From Candidatus Methanophaga sp. GoMg3.2 (GTDB taxonomy: Archaea > Halobacteriota > Syntropharchaeia > Alkanophagales > Methanospirareceae), in assembly GCA_013180565.1 (NCBI GenBank), contig QBUN01000331.1, positions 1-8,764 of the forward strand: a DNA stretch of 8,764 nt, written 5' to 3'. Below the pieces are notes generated by a model, which was not told the DNA's origin, ran no database searches, and was given only the letters and a program-made list of their open reading frames with translations. The position numbers were made by a program, and so were the translations under genes. Of this stretch, positions 1 to 7,376 are shown piece after piece (within the stretch, counting starts at the first letter, position 1; each line of letters opens with the position of its first letter).

Positions 1-2
1 TC

Positions 3-137
3 AACGTAATAAAGAATAGTGCATTATATGCAGTAGGTGTAAAATTAGGAGATTTGGCTGTAAAGTTGCCAATGTTTAAGAGATCGTTAGAATTTGCCGG
101 AAAAACTGTGAATAAACTATTTGAAAAAAAGGAATGA
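3..137 (+). CDS. C-terminal fragment of an unidentified protein (5' end outside the window)
   Basis: An open frame enters from the left edge and runs 44 codons to a TGA. The visible tail begins NVIKNSALYAVGVKLGDLAV and ends in the lysine-rich KLFEKKE. It is mildly hydrophobic and basic, with no motif I can assign. The frame is uninterrupted and a same-strand glycosyltransferase begins about 100 bp downstream, so this is probably the end of another glycan-locus gene, but that is inference from position only. I do not recognise the family. Confidence 0.5.
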   Translation, partial: NVIKNSALYAVGVKLGDLAVKLPMFKRSLEFAGKTVNKLFEKKE

Positions 138-190
138 ACGTTACACTCTAAAATCTGTAGTAAGTTCTGATAAGTAAAATAAAACAAGGT

Positions 191-204
191 TAATTATATA
201 ATGA
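191..204 (+). promoter_or_regulatory. Candidate TATA-like element upstream of the GT4 gene
   Basis: The stretch TAATTATATAATGA is the most TATA-like sequence in the 98-bp gap before the glycosyltransferase. It lies about 30-45 bp upstream of the chosen ATG, where an archaeal TATA box would give a very short leader. The gap is AT-rich, so chance occurrence is quite possible, and the gene could also be read through from the upstream gene. Confidence 0.22.
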
Positions 205-235
205 GAAGCGAATATAAAAGGATGGTGAAGTGATT

Positions 236-1522
236 ATGAGCAGAATTTTAATCTTTAATGCCGGCATACCGCCGATTGATACAAGAATGCCGGCATCAGG
301 CGACGGGCTTAGAGCCTGGCAATTGTATCAGGGGCTCAAATTACATGGATTTGATGTGCATTTATCTATACTTAAAGAGACGTATAACAAATTTAAAACC
401 GTTATCCCTGATGAATTTGGAAACGTAGTATTTGATTCTACTTTAGGTAGCCAAACCGAAATAATCAAGAAAGTTCAACCAGACGTTATTTTATTTACTC
501 ACTGGCCAACGGTACTTATCAAATATACCGATGTTCCCGTAGTAATAGACTTTCATGGCCCTCATATCATAGAGAGATATTTTCAGAAACATAGAACTCT
601 TGATGAAAACATTAGAGAGAAATTGTATAAAATCCGAACAGGTGATTTCTTTACATGTGCAGGAGCATATCAGAAATACTACTTTATAAGTTGGCTGCTT
701 GAAGCAGGAGTGATGGATATTATTTACGAGAAAAACATTTGTAACGTTCCAATTTCATTAGATCCAAACCTACCACAGATTAACTATAATAAGAAATTAG
801 AGAAACCAATAAGGTGTGTGTATAGCGGCATGTTTCTACCGTGGCAAGACCCGTTTAATGCTTTTGCAGTGATGTCAGAAGTGTTCAATAAAAACAAAGA
901 AGGCGTTTTAGAAATTTTTGGTGGTAAACATCCTATTCATCAAATAGATACGAAAGCATTTGATGACTTTATCAAAAAGAATAAAAACAACTCTTATGTG
1001 AAGTTTAAAGGGATCATATCAAGAAACGAATTGATTGAAAAATACAAGAATGCTCATGTAGCTTTAGATTTAATGAGCTGGAACTTAGAGAGAGAATTAG
1101 CATTTACAACAAGGACTGTAGAGTATTTATGGGCTGGTTTACCGGTTATTTATAATAACTATGCCGAACTTTCAGAATACATAGAAAGATATAAAGCAGG
1201 ATGGTGTGTTGATCCTGATAACCCAGAAGAGATACGAGAAGTGATCGAGCAAATTCTTGATTATCCAGAGCAGTTAGTTGAGTATAGTATGAACGCACAA
1301 AAGCTTGTAATAGATAATTTCACGTGGGATAAAACGATAAAGCCTTTGGTAGAATTTTGTAGAAATCCGAAGAAGAGAGATAGATGCTTGGATAAAATCT
1401 CTAAGAAAGATGTCTATATGCGTCCAGAAGTGTCAAAAAGAGCTATTCAGTGTTATAGAGACCACGGGATGAAATATACCACCAGAAAAATAATTGAATA
1501 TCTAAAAGGCAATGTACGGTGA
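236..1522 (+). CDS. Glycosyltransferase, GT4-like (GT-B fold)
   Basis: Predicted cytoplasmic retaining glycosyltransferase of 428 residues that would add a sugar from a nucleotide donor to a growing surface glycan. The N-terminal half starts with a Rossmann-like strand (MSRILIFNAG) and a GDGLRAWQLYQGL segment typical of the acceptor domain. The C-terminal half has the GT4 donor-site region at about residues 285-305 (FTTRTVEYLWAGLPVIYNN), preceded by VYSGMFLPWQDP (about 195-206). Residues after about 375 form a basic tail beyond the usual fold. I chose ATG 236 over the in-frame GTG at 230 because GGTGA at 224-228 then has a 7-nt spacer. It converges on the 942-residue gene with a 33-bp gap containing an AT palindrome (1535-1548). 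The sugar and acceptor cannot be told from sequence. The fold assignment is firm; the GT4 label is likely. Confidence 0.85.
   Translation: MSRILIFNAGIPPIDTRMPASGDGLRAWQLYQGLKLHGFDVHLSILKETYNKFKTVIPDEFGNVVFDSTLGSQTEIIKKVQPDVILFTHWPTVLIKYTDVPVVIDFHGPHIIERYFQKHRTLDENIREKLYKIRTGDFFTCAGAYQKYYFISWLLEAGVMDIIYEKNICNVPISLDPNLPQINYNKKLEKPIRCVYSGMFLPWQDPFNAFAVMSEVFNKNKEGVLEIFGGKHPIHQIDTKAFDDFIKKNKNNSYVKFKGIISRNELIEKYKNAHVALDLMSWNLERELAFTTRTVEYLWAGLPVIYNNYAELSEYIERYKAGWCVDPDNPEEIREVIEQILDYPEQLVEYSMNAQKLVIDNFTWDKTIKPLVEFCRNPKKRDRCLDKISKKDVYMRPEVSKRAIQCYRDHGMKYTTRKIIEYLKGNVR
258..296. repeat. Two identical 10-bp palindromes inside the start of the GT4 gene
   Basis: ATGCCGGCAT occurs at 258-267 and again at 287-296. 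Each copy is its own reverse complement, so the two can also pair with each other across a 19-nt loop. The copies lie in different reading frames (codons for NAGI and RMPA), so they are not explained by repeated protein sequence. They are GC-rich islands in AT-rich surroundings, 22 and 51 bp after the ATG. They could be a paired protein-binding site, an mRNA hairpin limiting early translation, or chance. Confidence 0.5.
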
Positions 1523-1555
1523 GTAGCAAATGATAATATATATATATTTACCCCG

Positions 1556-4384
1556 TTATGATATACCCATTCTTCTTAACACTTTATCCAGCGTTCTATG
1601 AAGTCTAACTGATTTGAGGTGTAACATTTTGTTTATTTCATATTGCAATTGGTTTATCTGAGCGTCTTTCTGTTCTGCATGCTCTTGCAATTGGTCTATC
1701 TGAGCGTCTTTCTGTTCTGCATATGACGATAATTGATGTCGCAGTTCTTCAGCTTCTCGCCACCATCTATCCGTTTGCTCTTTCTGCCAATCCAGTGCTT
1801 GTATAGGCACCGTAGAGCGATTTCTTAACCTTGTAGGATTGCTAAAAGCCAAATCTAAAGGAGCCGATGATAAATTCGACTTAATAGTCTTTAGATAATT
1901 ATCGAAGTTATTCAAGGAAATAAGATCAGAACTACTATATGGATTCAGCTCACGCACCAACCAGTTTTTCCGTATAGATAGATGATTCAACCAGCACGAA
2001 TGTACCTCTTGCGGATCCACTATCGCGCTCTCGGAATTATCACCAAAAAGACCACATATCTTCTGGTCATAGTATTCATTACTTTTATACAATTCAACAG
2101 GAATACCAAGCGCCATCAATAACATTGCTGTATGATATGAACTTACCAATGCAGAAGCATACTGGGTTCGCTTTAAACACGTGATGGTTTCTGGATATCG
2201 ACAGGTTGCAGTTGCTGCCCCTATATCTATTATCTCGCCACACGGATCCGAGTTCATTAGTTGATATTTATGAAGTGCACAGAAGGTATCGCACACATCT
2301 GGTCTATCCTCCAGGTAACTTTGGAGCCAGGTAATATGAAAGCCTTCGTGATTTCTGATATAACGTCTGTATTTGTTGATTTTTTGTAAAAGAGGCATTT
2401 CATACCGTGTGTCTAGGGCATAGGAAGAAAGGTTGATATGAAGTAATAGGTTTGGTTCATTGTGGGGGCCGTTTGACGCAGAAATGTCAATTGATTTGTT
2501 AACCAGCAGCGCAATAAAATCTATGGCATCATCTCCTGTAAGAACCGATTCAATGCCTTCTTGTTTAGCATATTCGACACTTTTCACATCTCGGCACCCA
2601 AAGAATTTAGGCATTAGGGATTTAATTTCGTTACTAAACTTTCTGATAAAATTCTCAGAAATTTGTTGACCGGAAAAGAATAATTCCTCCGGCTGAAATA
2701 CTTGCTTCAAATTTTTTAGCTCTGCTATCGCGCTTTCTCCCCAGTAGTCATTCAAAAACCCACCACCATATATATGAAATATTTTGGTCTTAGCTTTTAA
2801 ACGGTTAATTGGTGTCAAACCATATGACTGAGCAGAATCACTTAAGTTCCCTAATATAATGAGATGCGTGACATCAAATCTACGTAAAAAGTAATCAATA
2901 TCCCTTCTTGAGAAAATCACATTGGCATCAACACAGATGGCAAATTTTTGCGCTGAGTCTTGAGGGCAACTTGCACGAGCTCGTAAAAGGTTGCTTTCAA
3001 GCTGGATAACATCCCCGAAGTTCCAGTAACCTCTGAAACTGCCATAAAATAGAATGTCTAAGTCTAAAAACTCTTCACAACCATCCTTTGTTGCAACATA
3101 AATTTCTAAATCCTCTTTCATATTGTAATTCTCATTGTATTTGTAATTTGAAAAGTCAAAATTCTTGAACCAAGTAAAGAATTTTTCCGATTCGTATCTT
3201 CTACTTACTTCGCTATCAACGATAGCCACAGGAATGTGTTCTTGTATATCTTGCCACATAAATATCCCACTATCCTTTAAGTCAAATGTACCATAGATTA
3301 GATAGATTTGCACTAAATTGAGTATATCATTTTTAATGTTGAAATTGCATACTTCTGGGTCTATGTTTTCAAGAATTAATCCTACAATAGTTCTTAAGCA
3401 TTTCTCACAATAACCGCAATTATATTCCTTATACTGCGACCAGCAGACTCGTAGATATGAAAGATAATGCGGATTGTGTTTCAATTTTTTTATTTTCTCT
3501 TGCCTACTTAATTCATAACCATCATGTATAATTTTGACGTCCGCCCATGAAACATTATTATCAACCAAGGGATCAGAACCCCATGGTTTTTTGAATTTCT
3601 TAGCATGCGATGCAGCGATATATGTAATTCCTATCTCTTCTGTTGTTAATGGTGCGCATAAACCCAATAGCATTAAACCATGGCTAACACGTCCCCACCA
3701 GCTTTCGATTCCGTATTCACTCGTTAACAAACTCTCGTTTGGTATCTCCCGTATATTTGTCTTAATAAATTGAACATTCACGCCCTCAACAGCAGCAAAA
3801 TCAAGTAACTTACCTTTGACGGTATTCCAGAATTTGTACTCATTCAGTGGAATATCTGCGCCCCGTATTGAAATTAAAGTTGGTTGCTTATCCTTGTTTC
3901 TTATATAAGATGTCAGTGAGTCCACACCACCAGTAAACAGTAAAGCATATCCTTTGTTGTTGAATTTGTTAGAGATTACATTTTGCACGTGAATTTTACC
4001 CGAGAAAGAGAATTGGGGAAACCAGCCCTTAAATACTTGTTCTATTTTGTTCAAAGAATTTAAATACGATCTGTCGAGCTTTTCTATATACACATCTGCA
4101 CCAGTAGCCCATGCAATTGGTATTACAATTGAAATGATAGGTATAGCTAAAATACTCTTGTCAACGTCTTCTATACTTTTGTCATATTCTACAACGAACT
4201 TATCAGTAAAAAAGAATTTGCTGATATTTTCTGAAGAAAACAGTTTAGCTACGAGCTTATTATTTGATGCCGTTATGTTAGATATTTTGATATACGGTTT
4301 GCTATTCGTTTTTTGCATTTTATCAGACGCTCTTTTCATTCTCCTCAAACGGTATTGCAGCAATCTTTTCTTCTTCTGGTTCAC
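1556..4384 (-). CDS. PP-loop ATPase-like / polysaccharide pyruvyl transferase-like fusion with C-terminal coiled coil
   Basis: A single uninterrupted 942-codon frame. Residues about 145-345 form a PP-loop nucleotide alpha-hydrolase-like domain. It has TGGVDS at 151-156 (pyrophosphate-binding loop), SH at 259-260, PWGSD at 267-271, and a cysteine cluster CGYCEKC at 323-329 that looks metal-binding. Such domains adenylate a carbonyl or acid before amidation or thiolation. Residues about 445-780 resemble polysaccharide pyruvyl transferase (WcaK/CsaB type): GYWNFGD near 452-458, GGGFLNDYWG at 540-549, GCRDVKS near 596-602, DD at 618-619, and SSYHTAMLLMALGIPV at 748-763. Residues about 865-920 are coiled coil, including the 14-residue repeat AEQKDAQI(D/N)QLQ, followed by a basic tail. 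The start is GTG with no strong Shine-Dalgarno; ATG 4339 is an alternative. Putative sugar-modifying enzyme of the glycan locus; substrate unknown. Confidence 0.8.
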   Translation of the reverse strand: MNQKKKRLLQYRLRRMKRASDKMQKTNSKPYIKISNITASNNKLVAKLFSSENISKFFFTDKFVVEYDKSIEDVDKSILAIPIISIVIPIAWATGADVYIEKLDRSYLNSLNKIEQVFKGWFPQFSFSGKIHVQNVISNKFNNKGYALLFTGGVDSLTSYIRNKDKQPTLISIRGADIPLNEYKFWNTVKGKLLDFAAVEGVNVQFIKTNIREIPNESLLTSEYGIESWWGRVSHGLMLLGLCAPLTTEEIGITYIAASHAKKFKKPWGSDPLVDNNVSWADVKIIHDGYELSRQEKIKKLKHNPHYLSYLRVCWSQYKEYNCGYCEKCLRTIVGLILENIDPEVCNFNIKNDILNLVQIYLIYGTFDLKDSGIFMWQDIQEHIPVAIVDSEVSRRYESEKFFTWFKNFDFSNYKYNENYNMKEDLEIYVATKDGCEEFLDLDILFYGSFRGYWNFGDVIQLESNLLRARASCPQDSAQKFAICVDANVIFSRRDIDYFLRRFDVTHLIILGNLSDSAQSYGLTPINRLKAKTKIFHIYGGGFLNDYWGESAIAELKNLKQVFQPEELFFSGQQISENFIRKFSNEIKSLMPKFFGCRDVKSVEYAKQEGIESVLTGDDAIDFIALLVNKSIDISASNGPHNEPNLLLHINLSSYALDTRYEMPLLQKINKYRRYIRNHEGFHITWLQSYLEDRPDVCDTFCALHKYQLMNSDPCGEIIDIGAATATCRYPETITCLKRTQYASALVSSYHTAMLLMALGIPVELYKSNEYYDQKICGLFGDNSESAIVDPQEVHSCWLNHLSIRKNWLVRELNPYSSSDLISLNNFDNYLKTIKSNLSSAPLDLAFSNPTRLRNRSTVPIQALDWQKEQTDRWWREAEELRHQLSSYAEQKDAQIDQLQEHAEQKDAQINQLQYEINKMLHLKSVRLHRTLDKVLRRMGIS
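1643..1722. repeat. 42-bp tandem repeat in the coiled-coil region of the 942-residue protein
   Basis: Two 38-nt blocks at 1643-1680 and 1685-1722 are identical except at one position (T at 1654, C at 1696). They are spaced with a 42-bp period. On the minus strand this encodes two 14-residue units, residues 889-902 and 903-916, each two heptads long. The near-identity at DNA level indicates a recent duplication that keeps both frame and heptad phase, so the coiled coil could vary in length between strains. Confidence 0.85.
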
Positions 4385-4428
4385 CGCGCCATATAAGCCC
4401 CGCCATTACTGTCATCTTCCTTATTATT

Positions 4429-4595
4429 TCATCTGTATTTAGTTAGGCACATAGCTAATTTATCCTTAATACATATAGGTAGGGAAAGAGAAAATCCTAA
4501 CTTGATTTTATCACTACATGCGACTGTGAAAGCAGTTTTAGTCTTACCACTGCCCTTTCCTTTTCTGCTGTATTTTTAATCGCTATCTTCTTCAT
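4429..4595 (-). pseudogene. Possible decayed P-loop NTPase N-terminus in the gap between wzt and the fusion gene
   Basis: This lies within the 271-bp stretch 4385-4655, which has no intact gene. An ATG at 4595, right behind AAGGAGGG, opens a 32-codon frame (MKKIAIKNTAEKERAVV...) that stops at 4497. A second frame over the same DNA reads KGKGSGKTKTAFTVACSDK from about 4563 and stops at 4429. MKKIAI followed by GKGSGKTKTA resembles the first strand and deviant Walker A motif of MinD/NifH/CooC-type ATPases, split by a frameshift. The remaining residues do not match that family in any way I can see, so this could be coincidence. No other feature is visible in the gap. Confidence 0.25.
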
Positions 4596-4655
4596 CCCTC
4601 CTTGAATATCACATTCCTTATCTTAAATTATACGATTTTCAATTCCATTTTTTTC

Positions 4656-5390
4656 TTATTTCAATTTCTCTACAAACTGCAAATACGTATCTACAACTTC
4701 CTCCGCAGCCCCGATCGCTATCACTTTCCCATTATCCAGAAACATCGCCCTTTCGCATAGATCCCTCACTGCCTCTACACTGTGTGACACAAAAACAATC
4801 GTTGTTCCATTTTTATTGATATTATTTATCTCATCCATGCACTTCCTCTGAAATTCTATATCCCCAACGGCTAATACTTCATCAAGAAGTAAAATGTCCG
4901 GCTCTGTCGCTATCGCGGTCGAAAAAGCTAACCTTGCATTCATACCTGATGAAAAGTTCTTTAGTTTCATATTCTCAAATCTTTTAAGTTCTGCAAACTC
5001 AAATATTGCCCTATATTTATCTTCCATCCTACCCCTTTTCACCCCCATCAGCGCACCATACAAAAAGACATTCTCCCTTGCCGTTAACTCAGGATTGAAA
5101 CCAACGCCAAGCGCAAGAATCGGTGTTATCCTACCATTAACTATCAGTTCGCCTTCATCTTGATAGATTATATCTGCTATTATCTCAAGTAATGTGGTCT
5201 TTCCAGAGCCATTAGGCCCTGTGATACCAAAAATCTCTCCCTCTTTTACCTCAAACGAGACATTCTTCAAAGCCCAGAACTCGTCATACCTCCTTCTTCC
5301 CTTTACAAATGCCATTAATGCCTCGAATAGTGTATTCCGCCTTTCACTTGGAATTCTAAACATCTTTGATATATTCTTTCCGATTATCAT
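4656..5390 (-). CDS. wzt: ABC transporter ATP-binding protein for polysaccharide export (Wzt-like)
   Basis: ATPase subunit (244 residues) of a two-component ABC-2 exporter that would move a lipid-linked or nascent glycan across the cytoplasmic membrane. Motifs in order: Walker A GPNGSGKTT at 58-66; the GVGFNPELTARENVFLYG segment near 95-112, characteristic of the O-antigen/teichoic-acid export subfamily; ABC signature FSSGM at 146-150; Walker B ILLLDEV at 166-172; switch histidine in VSHS at about 201-204. All catalytic elements look intact. The protein ends soon after the nucleotide-binding domain, so it lacks the C-terminal carbohydrate-binding domain of long Wzt proteins. That suggests export not gated by chain-end recognition, as in short Wzt types. 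The ATG is 1 nt after the permease stop, implying translational coupling. Confidence 0.93.
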   Translation of the reverse strand: MIIGKNISKMFRIPSERRNTLFEALMAFVKGRRRYDEFWALKNVSFEVKEGEIFGITGPNGSGKTTLLEIIADIIYQDEGELIVNGRITPILALGVGFNPELTARENVFLYGALMGVKRGRMEDKYRAIFEFAELKRFENMKLKNFSSGMNARLAFSTAIATEPDILLLDEVLAVGDIEFQRKCMDEINNINKNGTTIVFVSHSVEAVRDLCERAMFLDNGKVIAIGAAEEVVDTYLQFVEKLK

Positions 5391-5391
5391 C

Positions 5392-6177
5392 TCAAATCAC
5401 TTCTGCAAATCTTCTTTGCAATCTCCCGAAAACTAAATGCCCCGCTATAAAAACTAAGCTTGAAAAGATGAGGACATAGCCAAAATCAATCACATTTGGA
5501 AATGCGTTGTAAAGCATTACACTTCTATACATCTCTATCAACCTAGTAAATGGATTTAACATGTAAATTGGCAGTATATTCGCAGGAATTATGCTTATTG
5601 GATACACGAGTGGACTTGCAAAGAATAAAATATTTACTACCACTTCCCATACCTGGTTTAAATCCCTGTAGTAAACAGTAAAAGCTGATAGAAACAGGTT
5701 CAAGCCATAAACTAATAAAAAATATACTATTTGAAGAATCGGAAGCAGTAGAATAGGGATACCTATTCTCACACCAAAGAAAACTAAAATAGGTATTAAA
5801 ATGAGCAGTTCAATGAACGAACTAAAAAAATAGGATAATGTAGTGGTAATAGTAGGTATTTCTCGCGGTATTGATGTCTTCGTCACGATATGCGCCTTAC
5901 TTATTATTGACATCATACCTACCGAAGTACCAATGGATAAAAATCGGAACACGAAAATGCCTATTAACAGATAAAAAGCGAAGTTCTCTACCTCAAATCT
6001 AAATACGTTCTTAAATACGAAGTATAAAACGATAGCAAGCAAAAAAGGACTTAATAGCGACCAGCCCACTCCTAATAAAGAGCCTCGATATCTCAGTTTA
6101 AACTCGGATGCTGTAAGAGTTCTTATCAAATCCCAGTTTTTAGTGATATAGCTAAACATCTTTTTACAAATCTTCAT
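5392..6177 (-). CDS. wzm: ABC-2 type polysaccharide export permease (Wzm-like)
   Basis: Integral membrane subunit (about 261 residues) that pairs with the adjacent Wzt-like ATPase. The N-terminus carries the amphipathic family hallmark TASEFKLRYRGSLLGVGWSL just before the first membrane span. About six hydrophobic segments follow, starting near GVGWSLLSPFLLAIVLYFVF, FAFYLLIGIFVFRFLSIGTS, LSYFFSSFIELLILIPILVF, ILLLPILQIVYFLLVYGLNL, WEVVVNILFFASPLVYPISI and VLIFSSLVFIAGHLVFG. The frame is open up to an ATG at 6213, but that start would overlap the upstream glycosyltransferase by 50 bp. I prefer ATG 6177, which overlaps its stop by 14 bp. AGGAGG sits only 1 nt before this ATG, unusually close, so ATG 6159 (MFSYITKNW...) is a real alternative. 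Function is assigned with confidence; the exact start is not. Confidence 0.9.
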   Translation of the reverse strand: MKICKKMFSYITKNWDLIRTLTASEFKLRYRGSLLGVGWSLLSPFLLAIVLYFVFKNVFRFEVENFAFYLLIGIFVFRFLSIGTSVGMMSIISKAHIVTKTSIPREIPTITTTLSYFFSSFIELLILIPILVFFGVRIGIPILLLPILQIVYFLLVYGLNLFLSAFTVYYRDLNQVWEVVVNILFFASPLVYPISIIPANILPIYMLNPFTRLIEMYRSVMLYNAFPNVIDFGYVLIFSSLVFIAGHLVFGRLQRRFAEVI

Positions 6178-7153
6178 TCCTCCTAAATGGGCTAATTGGT
6201 TTGTTAATGACACTCCAAGTTTTAATATATTGTCTTATATCTTGTTTTGGAAACTTTCTCATACCACTTTCCCTCCTCCTTTTTCTTACCATCTTCTGAA
6301 TGCCTTTTATCGCATCAATTTTAGATTTAAGGATCACCCGTCCTTGCCCCTTTATTGTATAGTATGGAATAATAGCTAAGTTCCTACCGATAATCCAGGG
6401 TAGCGATGTTACTAATAATTCCGTAGGGAAGTTCTTGATTGCATTCCAAATGATGTTTCTGTTCCCATGATACACCGAAAAGTCGGAGTTAAAACCAACA
6501 GTTCCACCGTGTTTATGATAGACCACCGCAGATGGAACATACATGCATTTCCATCCGCCTAACCTCGCCCTGAACGCAAGATCCACATCTTCCATGTACA
6601 TGAAAAAGTCCTCGTCAAATAACCCTATTTCGTCAAGCATCGTTTTCCGATATAGTGCGGCACCCGCACATGGACCAAAAACATCCTCATATTTATCAAA
6701 TTGTCCATCGTCCTCTTCAAACATACCCCTATCCCATGCCGCACCGCTTTTTGAAATGCAGATGCCGGTGGAATTAATAATATCCACCCTATCGTAAAAA
6801 AGCATCTTTGAGGCACACATACCAATTCTTTCGCTATGTTCCATTACTTTTAATAGTTCTTCGATCCAATCCGGTCTTGCGACAGCATCATTATTCAACG
6901 TTGCAATATATGCTCCCGCAGCATTTTCAATCCCTCGATTATTACCCCCGCAAAATCCAAGGTTTTCTCCATTTACCACTAACGTCACAGAGGGAAAGTT
7001 CTCTTCTACATATTTCACCGACCCGTCTGATGAGCTATTGTCCACGAGGATTATCTCTAAATTCTTATGGGTTTGATTAAGCAGAGAGGTAAGCGTTTCT
7101 TGCAGAAATCCCTTTCCATTGTAATTCAGCACGATGACACTAACTTTTTTCAA
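6164..7153 (-). CDS. Family 2 glycosyltransferase (rhamnosyltransferase-like)
   Basis: Predicted inverting GT-A glycosyltransferase of 329 residues, similar in layout to WbbL-type rhamnosyltransferases. Visible motifs: VSVIVLNYNG at 4-13, LVDNSSSDGS at 36-45 (nucleotide binding), NLGFCGGNN at 64-72, LNND at 86-89 (the DXD-equivalent metal site), GPCAGAALYRK at 160-170, and FFMYMEDVDLAFRARLGGWK at 183-202, which contains the likely catalytic acidic residues. The C-terminus is basic (KMVRKRRRESGMRK), suggesting membrane-surface association. The start is TTG at 7151-7153 with GGGGGT a few bases upstream, overlapping the end of the rmlB remnant by 14 bp. Directly upstream of the exporter, it probably builds the exported glycan. 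Rhamnose as donor is suggested only by the rml neighbours, which are themselves broken. Confidence 0.92.
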   Translation of the reverse strand: MKKVSVIVLNYNGKGFLQETLTSLLNQTHKNLEIILVDNSSSDGSVKYVEENFPSVTLVVNGENLGFCGGNNRGIENAAGAYIATLNNDAVARPDWIEELLKVMEHSERIGMCASKMLFYDRVDIINSTGICISKSGAAWDRGMFEEDDGQFDKYEDVFGPCAGAALYRKTMLDEIGLFDEDFFMYMEDVDLAFRARLGGWKCMYVPSAVVYHKHGGTVGFNSDFSVYHGNRNIIWNAIKNFPTELLVTSLPWIIGRNLAIIPYYTIKGQGRVILKSKIDAIKGIQKMVRKRRRESGMRKFPKQDIRQYIKTWSVINKPISPFRRNEDL

Positions 7154-7367
7154 CTCTACCCCCTTCTAAAGTGATTTGCCCTATCTGTTTCCACCACCAT
7201 TCATTTTCTACATACCACCTTACAGTATCCCCCAGAACCTCCTCAAAAGTATATCTGGGCTTCCATCCAAAACTCCTGATTTTATCCGTATTTAATGAAT
7301 TCTCCAACATATATCGAACGAAATTGTATCCTATAAATCCCGCTCCCCCTGTTATTAATATTTTCAT
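7140..7367 (-). pseudogene. rmlB: rmlB remnant: dTDP-glucose 4,6-dehydratase with a large in-frame internal deletion
   Basis: The 75-codon frame joins the two ends of an RmlB-type enzyme. Residues 1-22 (MKILITGGAGFIGYNFVRYM...) are the first strand and NAD-binding GGAGFIG loop. From residue 24 (SLNTDKIRSFGWKPRYTFEE...VRWYVENEWWW) it is the extreme C-terminus of the family, normally reached near residue 270-280. About 250 codons, including the catalytic YxxxK and sugar-binding region, are missing with the frame preserved. The fusion point falls at GAATTC, about 7299-7304. The start is sound: ATG with GGTAAGGG upstream, just behind the rmlC remnant. The product cannot be a functional dehydratase. 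RmlB would convert dTDP-glucose to the 4-keto-6-deoxy intermediate for dTDP-rhamnose. A mis-assembly could give the same picture. Confidence 0.85.
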
Positions 7368-7376
7368 TCTTTTCCC

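Noticed and set aside
1535..1548. AATATATATATATT palindrome between convergent genes as a specific binding site
   Set aside because: It is simple AT-alternating sequence in a 33-bp convergent gap. It may aid termination but has no specific signature.
1643..1722. CRISPR-like or regulatory direct repeat
   Set aside because: There are only two units, no spacer diversity, and the repeat is fully explained by coding heptads in a coiled coil.
4047..4442. Plus-strand open frame of 131 codons over the start of the fusion gene
   Set aside because: It is antisense to well-supported coding sequence, has no recognisable domain and no convincing ribosome binding site.
7140..7367. A genuine small 75-residue protein
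   Set aside because: Both halves match opposite ends of RmlB and lack the catalytic core, so it is scored as a deletion remnant even though it could be translated.
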